Source: Chionoecetes opilio (Eukaryota; Arthropoda; Malacostraca; Decapoda; Majidae). From it: a stretch of DNA of 64,000 bases. Location: NCBI GenBank assembly GCA_016584305.1, contig JACEEZ010013560.1, forward strand, positions 72,399 through 136,398. The letters run 5' to 3'. The position numbers and the translations under genes are program-made. Positions within the stretch are counted from its first letter, which is position 1. The number at the start of each line of letters is the position of its first letter. The notes below the pieces were generated by a model. It saw nothing but the letters and a program-made list of their open reading frames with translations, ran no database searches and was not told the origin of the DNA. Of the stretch, positions 13,041 to 27,400 are shown piece by piece.

Positions 13041-13526
13041 TCATGAAAATCATCTGTTCTGTCATATAAACTTTAAAAATCTCCTATTCAACACGAATAG
13101 CTGAAAGTTCTAACTCCTCATTTCCAAAGACAATATGGCATCTTTCCTCCGTATGGGGCAGATGCTCACATTATATTTAACAAATATCTTTGTAATAGTT
13201 TCTATTACTTGCTGTACAAAGTACAGTATGCCTAGGGAGTCCTAACATTTTTTACCTCTGTGTATAGGACACAAGGTGGTTTTGCGACCCATTTTTCCAG
13301 AAAAAAGTGCATCTTATACACCAAAACATTTGGCTGCTTATTCCTACTTGAAAGCGAACACTCACAAGGTTTTGAATCAGTCTTGTCGGCGGTCAGGCAA
13401 CGTGTCCCCTTTCAGCCCAAATGTTAATACCTTCGATATACAAGTAGTCTCCATGGAACATATCTGCCTGTATCATCTCAAAATTCTGCATTCAACGATA
13501 CCTATAGTCTATTCATTTAAGAAAAT

Positions 13527-14171
13527 GGGCTCTTATCCTCCCGTATAGCGCAGAACGGTTGGTAAGCCTGCTAGACAGTCTCATCACTCCACCTCCTTCA
13601 CAAAATATTTATATTTATCTACTTAGCTCCCCTATTACACAAGATAGGAACATTTGGTTTACATCATTGGATTAAGCAGTCATTGTACATCTATAACACA
13701 ATTTTCAAAACTCGATAGGGTTAAAAACTAAGTAGGCTAATTACGATGAGTATAAAAGTCAGATGATAAAATGTTAAGTTTATTCCATTATTTACTCATA
13801 ATTGATATTTACAGCAATTATTAAATCAAGTGTAGAATAAAACGTGTGTTCTCATACATCAACTCCTCCTGAATACGATGGTACTTTCAGTGTTCACATA
13901 AAAAGTGTGCCCTCCCTGCCTCCCGCGCACCCGTCATCGAGACGCAAAATATGCAAACATATCCTACTTTTTCTCTTATATATCGCTTTTTATGTGAACA
14001 CTGAAAGTACGTACAATGACTGCTTAATCCAATGATGTAAACCAAATGTTTCTATCTTGTGTAATAGGTGGGCTATGTGGAGAAATATAAATATTTTCTG
14101 AAGGAGTTGGAGTGATGAGACTGTCTAGCAGGCTTACCAACCGTTCTGCACTATACGGGAGGATAAGAGCC
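13527..14171. mobile_element. long-TIR MITE (about 160-bp arms)
   Basis: Arms 13527-13690 and 14011-14171 are near-perfect inverted repeats starting GGCTCTTATCCTCCCGTATA. A second inner inverted repeat, TTTCAGTGTTCACATAAAAA (13884) and its complement (13988), lies in the centre. No target duplication is clear. Confidence 0.75.
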
Positions 14172-15394
14172 TTCTCTTTGCATGTAGAATGTTTAGAAAC
14201 AAATAGCTTTTCACCTCATGGATAAAAATATGATGAATATAATAACCACAATGATAAGACCAAATGTAGAATCCAAAGGCTAGCAATTCAGATGATGTCG
14301 AGTTTAATATCTAAACCTACAAGGAAAGACTAAGGCAAATGAAACTACAGACACTTGAAGAAAGGAGAGAAAAAGGACTTAGTTACAGTATATAAAGCAA
14401 TAAGTGATTAATTAGTTGATAAATAAGACATACTATGGTGAAACAAAAAAAGGCTGGATATTTGAGGAGACTCACGGAAAAATTAAGAAAATAAAGATGT
14501 TTGAATAATACAAAGATTATAGTTTTCCCCATAGAAGTATAGATGCCTGGAATGGACGAGAAGAGGTGAAAGCAGCAAGAAATGTGCATCATTTTCATGA
14601 AAAACTAGACAAATATAGATACAAAGACAGGACCACACAAGTATAACTCGGGCCCTGTATGCTGCAACAAGATAAATACACACACACACATATATATTTA
14701 CATAAGTGCATCCTTTACTTGACATACCAACAACATAAGACACGTACATATACATCTAATAATGTTAAATGTAATGGTATGATGGAATAAATAATAAGGC
14801 TCATGCTGCTACTATCATACAATAGTTACATGCTGGCTTACTGTCAGTAAAGAAATAAGATCTTGTCACCTTATTACTTATGAATTCATCAAGCACTAAG
14901 CATTACCATCTTTTCAAATGCTTTCTGCTTTTCTTACTATAGCAAGGAAAATTTAAATTCTTTTTATGTGCACTGACATTTATCAAGCAGCATAAGAGAG
15001 CTTACAAATAAGTTAGCTGAAATAATACCTTGTAGATATATTATATAATATGTATATATATTCAACCAAAGCAACACAACTACATATATATCCGAGGATA
15101 ATATATATCCAAGTGCAAATCGTAAGTTTGTCAGAATAAAAAAGAAGTGCTTCCAAATTTCAGTATCAACCATTAATTTATAGTTTTCTTTCTTAGTTGG
15201 TTTTGTGTTATTTAAAACTGGATTAATATATTAATCTGTATATAGGTGTTACAATTATATGATCGTGATTTTTCTTGTCAAAGTGAAAATTATATATACA
15301 GCAATGTGGGATTAAGAATCACAGGGCTATGCAGTGAAACTGAAAATACTTCTGTACACCTCATAAATGATGAATTGGATCTTGATAGTTGCTT
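14172..15394. other. 3' flank of GRASP, presumed 3' UTR and intergenic
   Basis: A+T-rich. The GRASP 3' UTR should start below 15395 on the minus strand, but I could not pick a convincing AATAAA site close to the stop. No other gene is visible. Confidence 0.35.
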
Positions 15395-15477
15395 CTACTG
15401 CACTGGCTGTGGGTGTGTTGAGGGCTGTGCGCTGGTAGAGATGCTTTGAAATGACTCAGGAGGTAGGGTGGCACTAA
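15395..15477 (-). CDS. GORASP2: GRASP exon 8 (terminal coding exon, stop)
   Basis: The acceptor gatgtatttcag is followed by TT, which completes the phase-1 codon from exon 7. Then [20 protein letters not shown] and HPQPVQ precede a TAG stop. The composition matches the Ser/Pro/Thr-rich tail, the frame fits, and no other candidate is seen left of exon 7. The assignment rests on phase, composition and splice site rather than a conserved motif. A 7.2-kb intron, mostly one DNA transposon, separates it from exon 7. Confidence 0.65.
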
Positions 15478-18400
15478 CTGAAATACATCAATCAACTTTT
15501 ACTTGAAAACACATGATTAAATTAAGCTAATATTAAAACCCATGATGACATGTATTCCATATAATCAGTGATATACAGGCATGATAAGCCTGAATACACC
15601 TCAGCTGTATCTTACAAGTGTATATTAAAGAGTTAGTGTTCCTTATTTGTTAATTTATACATACATATGTAATTACATATATATATATATAAATATATAT
15701 ATAAATATATACACACACTAAGGTCCCACATAAAACGAGAAATTGGTCGATAAACGAGGTCGTTCTATGTGAATTCCTCTATGTGAAACACATAACCTAT
15801 GGGAAGAATTGATATTGGTCGATCAGTCCTCCCGTGCGTACCCGTACATTTATACTCATTCACACCCATGCATATCAAAACATATAAAAATGATAAGTTA
15901 TGCATAGAAATGATGAAATAGGCATATTGTTGCTTACCTTAAATCTAATAGGGATTATGTACAGGGGGCGAGGGGTTCCGTGCCATAAGCCTGGCTTGAC
16001 TCTCGCTTGCGTGCCTCAACAGAACGCCCCAACTGTTCGGGGCTCGCCCGCTCACAGCTGATAACTTGTATACAAAACCAAAACAACAAAAGTGTACCGT
16101 CGAATGAAAGCCATCAATAAATTACGATAACTGACGATATTGTGAATGGATCACAACATTATATCCTTCACATGAATATTTTTTTGGTAATAATGGATGA
16201 GAACTGCGCAGTCGCCACCACCGTTCCCCACCTCATGACATTCTCACCCCACCTCCGTGGCGACACGCCGCCGCCGTGCCCCACCTGGGAAGAGGGGGAC
16301 GTTACCACCATTTGGGGGAAGAGGGGGACGTTATATCCGAGGGATCCGAACTTTTTGTATATAACAAACTTTTTTCGTTATATGAAGTGAAAGTTCGCTA
16401 TTTCTGATCATTTTCGTGTATAATGAACTTTGTTTGCTACATTAGATGCGAGTTTGTATACTTCAGACGTGCAGCCATCACAAATACTACACTCATACAG
16501 GGAAATTAAAACAATCGTGATCAGGCACGGGAGACGGGTAACGTAGTAAAGCACGGGAGGACGTGAGAGGTATTTACACTCGGGCAGACAAAGCCAGACT
16601 GATCGGCATGCAGCTGCGCACCGCCGTGGTCAGCTTTTTGATCACTGCCACCGTCCGACCTGCGTGTACATGTTCAGCCGGCCCACCACCGAACCAAACC
16701 ACGCATTTACCAAGTTGATTCGGTAAATCCCCGCTTACAGTACCCTCCCGAGTTTCGCGCTTGCTTTCTTCTGAAGGCATAGCGCTAAACTTGAGGATCG
16801 CGAAACTCGGGGTATTGAAAACACAGAAAAAATGCTTATTTATTTTGGTTGGTGAAGAAGGTATGTTGACTTTTTTTCCCACTTTATTCCCTTACTATCA
16901 AAAATACCTTTAAATTGTTCGTTGTGTTGCAATATAAGGGAGGAATGCTCCTGTAAAGACAAAAAAATGGGATACCAACTTTAAAAAAAAAAATCATTGA
17001 CATTAATTTTCATTTCCTTACTATGGCGCATGGTCCGCTAGCACAAAGCCTTCAAATTTGTTGCCCAAATCCTCGAGGGCTACATTATCATACTCAAACA
17101 GATCATCTTCATCTCTTTAATTAAGCAACAACAGCAGGTGGTGTCTGTGTGTTACTTACCGTATTTTATGGCTTATAAGACGCTGCATCTTGGAAGACGC
17201 ACCCTGATTTTGGAAGAAATTTCTGAGGGAAAAATATATAAATAAAGATTTTCTACCGGTAGGCGGTAGTAAAATCTACCAATTTTCTCGGAAGGCGGTG
17301 GTCCAAAGTGTCTTTCTGTTGCTCTGTTCCCATGCTCTTTAGCGTATTGTACAACTTTTAGCTTGTATGCGATAGTATAAGTAAATTGCTTTGATGAATT
17401 CGCCATGGGTGATAATTTCCAGGACTGAAAAGAGCTTGTGATACATGTGACAGCCTGGTGGTAAATGATACATCAACACTAACAGACGATAGTTGGCGCC
17501 GAGTCTCCGAGGCGGAACGTAAACATCACAGCGTGAGGACAGATTAGTAGATTTGAATGTCTTATGGTATTTGAAATACTCGTAACAGGTAAGTACTTAG
17601 GTACTGAGTACCGAGGTAGTACTACAACATTCGTCTTGGAAGACGCACGAGTATTTTTCAGGGCATATTTTAGGGGGAAAAGTGTGTCTTATAAGCCGTA
17701 AAACACGGTACTTTCGATCCACATCTTACAGCGCCATTTCTTTGATTTCCTGACATCATTAGTGACTACAAGCTTGTTCAGGACACTGGAGAAAGAAGAT
17801 AACCAACGCATGTGAGTGCGGTCAGCCAACTGAGAGTCTAAGGCAGCACGCGTGACGCCAACGGTAGGAAGACGTGTCCCATATGTGTACGAAGCAGCGC
17901 AAAACTCAGGGAGATAATGTGCGAAAGTCGGGATGGTAAGAATTTAGGACTCAGCTCGAAACTTGAGGATCGCGAAACTTGAATAGCGTGAAACTCGGGA
18001 GGGTATTGTATATCGGACTGGCAGAAAAAGTTTGTTAAAAGCCGAAATTTGTTATATCGAGGTCCATAAAAGCTGGGGTTTACTGTAATTGATTGATTTG
18101 CTTGATTAAATGCCATTAAATCTTTTGGGATGTGCCATACATCAAAAGTCACATAGCACAATGGGAGGAACCCCTGCTCCCTGTTTCCAGGCCGTCAGCA
18201 TGGAAGGGCTTCAGAAACTCGTGCTTTTTATATACACACAACCCTCGTTTTCCCAGACCTCCATTTCCCGGATATCGGATTTACCGGACAAAATCAGAGG
18301 TCCGGGGACATGTCAGTCCCGGACAAATGCCTGGTCCAGTCCGTAAATTGACAAAGTTGTCAGTTTTCATTAGCTATCCATTGATATATTTAGTTTTCTG

Positions 18401-21400
18401 ATAAATGAATTAGAACAAGGCATAAATTAGCATTAACTAAAAATATAACATCATCAATCGGATCGGCAAGTAAAAAAAGTGTTCCATGAATACAGTAGAC
18501 TATGGTTTATCAGTATAAATAATACACTGTTATCTTCGTAGATGTTTGTTCTATAATATTATCAAATAAAAAACTGTGAAATACACTAAAGAAAAGCCAT
18601 TATGAGACTCTGAAGAAATATGCATAAATTAGCATTAACTAAAACAATTACATCATCAATCGGCTAATTTCCCCGATTGATGGTTATTTATTTAGTTAAC
18701 GCTAATTTATGCATAGTACTAATTTATCAGAAAACGAAATATATCAATGGAAAGCTAATAACATTCCGCTTCTATTGATATGTTTCATGTAAAATGTTTT
18801 CTCGGAAAATATTATATGGCGAAGAGTTTAAGTGAATGCATATTTCTTCACTCTCTCATAATGGTATTTCTTTAGTGTATTTTGTTACGCCCCACGCACT
18901 TTGGGGGAGTAGTGTGTGGGGGCGTAACGGGGGGTTGAAGCTCCTGTTTAGCGGCCCCCTAACCCGCTACGGTTCTATCCAATCGGTCGCTGACGTGGCA
19001 TGACAATTAACCCCGGCACCCCTACCTGAAGGGTGCCAGGTTGGGCATATCTCCAGGTACTGAAGGGGGGGACCCTCCCTGTCCCCCCCGAGGTCCCTGA
19101 CTTGCTTAGGTTCCCCGGGGGCATCCTTCACCGTCCGCCCCTGTCATGCACTGTACGTATTATTAATACATCACCATCTGCTGCGTAGCCTCCTGGAAGA
19201 CCTGTATGTGGTACTCAAGGGGTCCTCAAACCCTGCTGCGTGTGTCTCGCCATGCCCCAGGGTCCCAGGGGTAACCCAGGGGAAGCCTCAGGTGCAGGTG
19301 TCTAGCAGGGCGTCGTAGCAGCGTGTCTAGTAGGGCGTCGTAGCAGCGTAGAGTTTCACCTCCGCCCCTAGCCCGCCGCTAGTGTCTCGCCCCAATGCCC
19401 AGTGGTCCTCCGAGGGCCCTGAAGGGAAGCCACAGGGGCAGGTAGTGTTGTAGGACAACGCGGCATCGTATAGTTGCACTTACCCACCCACAGGGGCAAT
19501 GCGGAGCGCTCCTTGTTCGCGCCGCCGTGGCCCCGTCGTCCCTGGGGCCCAGGAGAAAAGCCACAGGGGCAGGTAGTGTTGTAGGACGTCGTGGCATCGT
19601 ATAGTTGCACTTATCCGCCCCCAGGGGCAATGCGGAGCGCTCCTTGGCTGCCCCGCCGTAGCCTCGTGGTCCCTGGGGCCCAGGAGAAAAGCCACAGGGG
19701 CGGGTTGTGTTGCAGGGACATCATGGCCTCGTAGAGTTGCACTTCCCGCCCCTAGGGGCTATGCGGAGTGCTCCTTGGTTGCCCCGCCGTAGCCCCGTCA
19801 TCTCAGGGGCCCTGGGGGAAGGCCACAGGGACAAGGCCACTGGGGCAGGTGCTCTAGTAGGGCGTCGTAGCAGCGGAGAGTTGAGTAGCACCTGCCCAGG
19901 GGGACAAGCGGAGTGGCGGGCGTTGGGGGCATCGGGTAAGAAAGGGCGCGGCAGTGTGGGTCTCAGCCACATGCTTGAGCGCGTGTACCTTGGGGTGTTG
20001 AAGGAGGTAACTCGCTCGCTGCACTTAGACAATACTAGTCTCGTAGTCACTTATCACTGCGCTCCGTAAAGCACGTCTGCCCACACACAAAGCCAGAAAG
20101 ACTCTCTCCTCTGTCCTCTGTGTTCAGGGAGAGGCCAGGCGTGTGGTGGTGGTTGCAGGTCAAAGGGTATCTCAGTGTGACAGTTAATCATGTGGGGTGC
20201 GAGGTGACGGCGAGAATTGATCCCTGGCTGCAACTCTTGTTGGGTCAGCAATATTCTTATCCCTTCTCCTCGCCTTCTCTCTCCCTCACCTTCTCTCACT
20301 CTCTCTCACCTTCTCACCCTCTCTCTCCTTCTCTCTCCCTCTCGTGGACGCTCATCTGCTGAAATACCTAGTGGCAGCGTTATCTCCCCTCGCTAGTAGA
20401 TAAGGATAGCTTGTGTCAGCAAAAACTATTGTCGCTTCTTGCTTCCACTACCGTCATCAAGAGATTCTCTCTCTCTCTCTCATTCTCCTCTTCTATTTCC
20501 TTATTTATTCTTCTCTCCTTCCTATTCCTCATTCTCCACATTCCCAGCCCTCACAAATTTTACCTTTTTATTTGATATTATAGAACAAACATTTACGAAG
20601 ATAACGGTATATAATTTATACTGATAAACCATAGGAAGGGAGATGGGAGTGATGTTCGAAAATGTCAGGAATCGCAAAACTGGCCTCCACTGGAAATAGC
20701 CCAAAATGAGTAGCAAGTCCAGTATACAGTAGTCTTTGGCCTGGCCCTTCAAATGAACCCCTGCCCAGCCTGTCAGAGTTTGAGGGGTTTATGATGGACG
20801 TGGCAGAAATGCAAGGCCAACGCTCACTCGCCACACTCCGAACTCTGGGTCACACTGCGTCGTCATCCAGTGACGAATGAGTGACCTGCAAGATGCCTCG
20901 GAACCCCTCGCCCCAGGTACATAAACCCTATTAGATTTAAGGTAAGCAACAATATGCCTATTTCATCATTTCTATGCATAACTTATCATTTATATATGTT
21001 TTGATATGCATGGGTGTGAATGAGTATAAATGTACGGGTACGCACGGGAGGACCGATCGACCAATATCAATTTTTCCCATAGGTTATGTGTTTCACATAA
21101 GAGCGAATTCCATAGGTGGGCGTTATCGCGATAATCTATCGCGATAACGATATCGGGTTATCGGTTATCTGATAAAAATAAATCCCGCGTTATCGATTCA
21201 TCAGTATCGCCGATACTTTTGGTTCCAAACTAGCGATAATCGATTATTTTATTTTTTGGTTCCAGTTTAGCATAGGGGCGAGCCGCGTGTGCCTTGGAGG
21301 CAGAAAAAGGTAGATCCGAACAGTGAGCTCCCTGTCTGATGAAAACTTCAACATGCTCATGTTTATGAAGGGGAACATGCTGCAGAACCTGGTCTAGACT

Positions 21401-24400
21401 GTGGCTGTGCAAGACATTTTTAATAGTTTAAACTTTCAAATGTAGTTATTTTAGTTAAAAACAGTACTTTTCATTAGTGAAGAGACAGGATAAACATTGA
21501 ATTTAGAAGATATTAGTGTGCAAAAGGTAAATGATGGGTTTTCTAACAGTTTACTGATAGCATTTAAGATTTTTTATTTAAAATATCAATATCATTATCG
21601 CTAGTATCAGAATTTTGGATTTATCGATTTATCGGTTATCGCCTTATCGGGCGATAAATTTATCGACAGTTATCGATTATCGGTTATTGCCGATAAGGTT
21701 ATCGTTATCGATTTATCGGTTATCGTGATAAATTTTTTCGTTATCGCGCCCACCTATGGCGAATTCACATAGAACGACCTCGTTTATCGACCAATTTCTC
21801 GTTTTATGTAGCACCCTAGTGTATATGGTTCTGTACCTTTTTTCCTTATTTGCATTATTGCAATGTCAAAATATTGATTACACAGTCATACTGTGGGAAA
21901 AAAAAATCTGTGACCCAACAATGGGTCATATTGCAACAAAACAGAGAAGTCTGTGACCTACCCTTAGTCATATCGCACTCAACATGTTTAATCATAAACT
22001 TAAAGTAATCATCCAGACACATTTTTTTCTTTGCATAGGTATGTTGAATGTTCATTCAAAACACCTAATCCACAAAAAATAATTGCTTTCCACGCTTTAT
22101 TTCCGTAAAACCACTACTTATGTAAAAAGCGCTGGAAAAAATCTGCTCCGTTTCAGCCGCCGCGCGAATATTGCTAATGACGTCACGGAGGGGTGACAAT
22201 CTGCATCTCACAACCTCCCTACGCACGACGCACAAACCTTCTCCACACATTTCTCATGGCCATATCGGTCGGAAACATGTGCTCAGTTCTCTAGAAAGGC
22301 ACAGCTTTCTTGCTGCACCCGTAAAGGATGCAGGTATATACCATATCGCAAAAATATATATCAGAAACACAAAATTCTTCAAGTTCAAAATTCTTCTGTG
22401 TTCACATGCCTCTGACTTGCCACAGAAGCGAGGTGTCCCTTCCCTGATTTTATCAAGTCATGGTGCATCGTCTGCTAGTTGTCAGGAGCATTTTGGAAGC
22501 TCGGGGACTTTACAGATTTTTATTGCGGATTATTTAAAAACAGCTGACTGGATGCAAAAAGTAACAACATATTGTTGATATACTCGATAATAGCTATATT
22601 TTTACGACATTAAATCAGGAATGATGAAATAGTCTGGACGATTACTTTAAGACAAAAAAAAAAAGAACTAATGCAAAATTGAATCTTACCTGTAATAGGA
22701 GGCATTCCAGGCAGATTAATAGGGGTAGTCACAGGCATGCCAGGGATGGATGGCATTGCGGGTGGTGCTGCAAAGATTACAAACATATTATCATTACTTG
22801 TTATCATGGTTATTGGTTAATGATTTCTTTTGAGTGATAAAAAAAATGTGTTGAACTACTTACAGGTTACATTGCCATCAAAATTTTGAAAAATAATAGG
22901 TACATGTAGTTACAATAAAAACCCCACCTTGTACATTAGACTTTAAGAGGTATAGTGTGTTCAGCAGCCTAATGCAGGTCAGAAGACAGAAGAGAAAGAA
23001 CACAAACATACAAATCAAAGACACAGCAATTACCTCATACCTTGGTTGCTCATAACAAATAGTGGCACATTATCTTTTTTGTGAGGATAAAAGTGACAAA
23101 CAGTGGCTGGTGCAAGGTGAGGAGGTGTAGAGATAATTAATTAAGTTTCATGTAAAGGTGCCCCCTTCAATGCCTTATAGACGATATCTCCATGCAACCA
23201 CCATGTCACCGATCTGTTTGTACATGTATACCACTGGTAGGTCACAGATGACAGGTGTATAACTTCTATGACAAGGATAAAGATATATAAACAACAATAG
23301 AAAGATAAAGCTTGATGATACTTATCAAATGATTTAGAGGTTGCGAGTTCACAGAATTAAGATTAAAAACTGGCAAGTATCACCATATAAATACTTGTCA
23401 CAGAACAAACATTGTTTGTACAGCGGATTATAGTGCAAATTCCTTGATCTTGTATCATTGACCAGTGACTACTCATTTCATGAAAGGTTGCATAACGTGA
23501 TCAATGATCATACAGTAGAATTTTGTTTTTATTTGAGCATTGTGAAATGAAGATTCTTAGGGTTATGATAAAGGCACAACATTTTTGAACTTGATCATTA
23601 CAAAAGTGTATGGTGCTACCCAAAATCACCCACAGAACGTTTCCTAAAATGTACCTGATAAAAATAAGGCCCACCAAAATCTGATCTGCCATCATCCTCT
23701 AGGAGCATACACAATCATCCCAATGCTTCTGACATGATTGAAAGCCATCCTGAAAATCCTATGGTGTATACATCTTCAACAACTGTAATTTGGTGTAAAT
23801 ATTACCTAGTCAAATCTTTCCCTTTCGAACTTTATTTTCATCTTAGGGAAAAGGAAGAAGTAACAGAAGGTTGAATCAGGAATGGTGAGTGTGGGATGGC
23901 AATCATGTTGCGAGATACCAAAAATTACTGCAAAGCCACAGTGGTGATTCTGGTAGAAGCAGTAGTCTTGGTAAGACTTCTGTTGCAACCCTCCACATAC
24001 TGGACATGAGTAATAAAATGCAATGGCATTACAGCACTTAGCTGCAGCCTTTGTGGCTACATTTGTTGCATTTCTCGCATTACAGCAGACTATTTCAAAC
24101 ATCATGGACAATCCATCTATAGTTCTAAAGTCTCAATCACTTTTCGAACATTGTCTATGTGTTGGTAGAAAGTAGTCCAGAACATTTGTCGTTCTCCAGT
24201 GATGCTGGCTTTTTTAGACTTTCAAGCAGTCACAGGTTTGCATCTGAGTAAAGTGTTATCAACAGTTGGCTGTTTGAATATTTCATGAGTTCACCAAACT
24301 CTTGAAAAGTTTGAGTTGGTACAAACACACTGCTCATTTACGTCCACCACTTAGAAATAAAAAAAGAACAATTCAACAAAGTGCTATAAGATTGCAGTCA

Positions 24401-27400
24401 AAGACCATGTAAGTACTGTGCTAAACTACATTCCAAACATGTTCACATTGGACACACACAGAGACACTTGGCACCTGAGTCCAAACTACAACTTTTCCCC
24501 CAAGCTGTTTAAATTCTGAATTCTTTTGGATAGTAACTTATATCTTATGAAAGAGATCCTCAAGTGAGGCAATAATACACATTACAGTGTTAGCAAAAGG
24601 ACTCACCCGTAAAAGCTGGCGGAGGTACAACTGGAGATGAATAGTACTGGCTGACAGCTGGACTTTGCTGCATGCCTCCTGCATTGGATAATGGAATCAT
24701 AGGAACAGTGGAATCAACGTTACCAAAAGATTGATTCATGATGGGCATACTAGGGACGGTAGGAGAACCACCCATAGTCAATGGGCTAGGTTGGGATAGT
24801 GATGCAGGAGGAAGACCAGGGTTCATGGGAGAAACAACAGGGGGAGGATGCATGGGAACTTCTGCAGTCTGAACAAGAGGTTGAGAAGGAATTTGTGTTG
24901 GAGCTTCTGAGCTTAAATGTGAAGTAGGAGTTGTGAAACTAGCAGGTATTTCAGAAGGTGGGGGTAGTGAGGATGGCGTGAAGGTTGTAGGAGGAAGAAT
25001 ATTCGGGGGTGCAGATGAAACAGCTTGAGGTGTGGCAGTAGTGGTGGATGCTGCAAATGTTGAATGTGGTTCTGATGTTGTGGTAAATGCAGTGGGTGGA
25101 GGAATGGTGGATCCTGCAGTGGCCACGGCTGGTGTGTTCCCGCCAACACTTATTCCTGATACATTGGAGATCAGAGCTTCAACGTCACTTCTAGATGCAC
25201 CTGTAAAGTTCAAATGAATAAAACACTGAAACATATACACCCTTAAAATAATAAAATAAGCAAAATATCCTGGTTAACACTTTCAATCAAGACTGACATG
25301 CCTGTGGATCATGTTGTACTCTTCCATTATGACCTTTGGAATTTATCTTAATCATATAACACCTCAAGCTTGACCTGTCCTTGACACTGTACACCAGCGT
25401 TTCTCAAACGGGGTTCCCCGGAACCCTAGGGTTCCGCGAGAGGTCGTTAGAGGTTCCGCGAGAGTGATAATTATTATTTTTTTTTTTTTTTACATCACAA
25501 AGGACTGGCCAAGGGCTCAAAGAAAAGTGGTAACAGAAAGCCCACTTAATTGCCAGTCCCTAAAAAGAAGACAGTAAGATAATAAAGAAAGAAGGGTGGG
25601 CCAATTTAGTTCGGGAGGTGTCTTGTCACTCTTCTCTTGAAAAGATTTAAGTCGTAGGAAAGTGTAAAAATAGAAACAGGAAGAGAGTTCCAGAGTTTAC
25701 CAGTGAAAGGGATGAAAGAGTAAAGATACTGATTAACTCTTGCATTAGGAAGATGGACAGAATAGGGATGAGAATGAGTAGAAAGTCTTGTGCAGCGAGG
25801 CTGCGGGAGGGGGGTAGGCATGCAGTTAGCAAGTTCAGAAGAACATTGAGCATGAAAATAACAGTCGAAGATAGCAAGAGAAGCAACATTGCGGTGGTGA
25901 TTTAAATATGGAAGACAATCAGTCGGAAGAGAGGAGTTGATGAGACGAAAAGCTTTTGACTCAACCCTGTTTAGGTGAGCTGTATGAGTAGATCCCCCCT
26001 CAAACATGTGAGACATACTCCATACATGGGTGGATAAGACCCCTGTACAGAGCAGGCAACTGAGTGGGAGAAAAAAATGGAAGCAGACGCCACAGGACAC
26101 CTAACTTTTTAGAAACTGTTGTTTTAGCAAGAGAAGATATGTGAGATTTCCAGTTCAGATTTTTAGTAAAGAACAGTCCAAGAATGTTCATTGTAGTGGA
26201 AGGAGATAATTGAATGTCATTGAAGAAGAGGGGATAGTTATCTGGTAGATTTTGTCAAGTAGATAGGTCAAGAAATTGGGTTTTTGAGGCATTGAACAAA
26301 ACAAGTTTTGCTTTGCCCCAATCAGAAATTATAGAAAGATCAGAAGCAGGGCTTGAAAACGAAATAATTTCTCAAACGGTTCGTTCCGATCAGAAACAGT
26401 ATTATTAACGTTTCGTTTTTCGTTCCTCCTCTAAACAAGAGTCGTCCTCTAAACGGAGTCGCCTCCGTGGTGCAGTGGCTAGCATGCCTGGCTACGAATC
26501 TGCGGGCCCTGGTTCGATCCTGGGCCAGGGCAAGTCGGTGACCAGCCTACCCAGCTGTTCTTCCTTCCTTTCGGGGTTGATAAATGGGTACCTGGGGTAA
26601 CCTGGGGAAGGTAACTGTGGTAACCCGGGAGTCACACTAGCCCTGTGTCCCGGGGTAACGGGTTCTCACCCACCACAGGCTCTAAGGGCTAATGCCACGG
26701 AGATGAGCACCGCATGCCACGCGCAGCTTAGCGTATGCTCCCACCTTTACCTTTTACCTCTAAACAAAACGTTCCTGAACCGGTTAGAACGAAATGAAAA
26801 CCGGTTAGAACGTTATTCTCAAACCATGTAATGAATATGCTATTAGCCCTAATATATAATAATGCCTATACATGACTACATTTTTATAGATGGTAATAAA
26901 GCCATACATTTCATGGTGCATAGTATCCAACAAAATCAAACCCTTAGATGTCGTAAGAACTATATTATTATAAGACTTAAATAAGGCAACACATTTACAT
27001 ATACAATACAGGAAGCGTAGTGTAGGAGTATGCAATCTCAGTCGTCGTAAAGACATGAATCACTAATTATTTATTAATATTATATATGGTAAAACTATAT
27101 TAATTTGTAATATCACCAGCCTACTAATTAAATAAACCTAATCAATGAAGTCAATGACTACATGTGGTACTCCAAGGGCTCGAACCTAGGACACTCACAC
27201 CAAAATTCGGTGCACCAAGCATTAGGCTATGAACACAGTTAAAAATGTAAGCACATACTCACGAAATATAATCTCTTTTCGAATATACTGGATATTAATA
27301 TAAGCATATTCTTAAACCAAACTGCAGTATAATAGTTTAACGATTGCACGATTGGAAGGTGTAATAAAATAAGGGAACGTGATGCATATCACGAAGACAG

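Larger units (their letters stand above)
18883..20556. mobile_element. GC-rich insert, possible solo LTR
   Basis: Begins TGTTACGCCCC, typical of Gypsy LTRs, and is flanked by ATTT on both sides (18879-18882, 20557-20560). It interrupts an inverted repeat whose halves show where the insertion lies. The base composition is sharply more GC-rich than the flanks. It contains a 131-bp minisatellite. There are no coding motifs and it does not end in a clean CA, so LTR identity is tentative. Confidence 0.4.
18368..20640. repeat. fold-back sequence split by a GC-rich insertion
   Basis: GCATAAATTAGCATTAACTA near 18621 pairs with its complement near 18695 (centre about 18665). Outer arms at 18503-18620 pair with 18836-18882 plus 20566-20637. 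Half of this unit recurs at 50960-51060. The right arm is separated by the insert at 18883-20556. Confidence 0.65.
15721..21816. mobile_element. large TA-flanked DNA element with about 260-bp TIRs, composite
   Basis: The left arm (15721-15985) is repeated inverted at 20895-21110 plus 21767-21816, the right arm being split by a hAT insertion. Shared blocks are ACATAAAACGAGAAATTGGT, TCGATAAACGAGGTCGTTCT, CACATAACCTATGGG and CCTTAAATCTAATAGGG. TA flanks both ends (15719-15720, 21817-21818). No intact transposase was found. The interior holds a pogo-like element, a fold-back and a GC-rich insert. It occupies most of GRASP intron 7. Confidence 0.75.

Noticed and set aside
19368..20069. GC-rich open frames on both strands
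   Set aside because: They follow the 131-bp minisatellite and have repetitive, unrecognisable translations.
26462..26535. Candidate tRNA gene
   Set aside because: A and B boxes are present but stem pairing is poor and the segment is the head of a SINE with target duplications.
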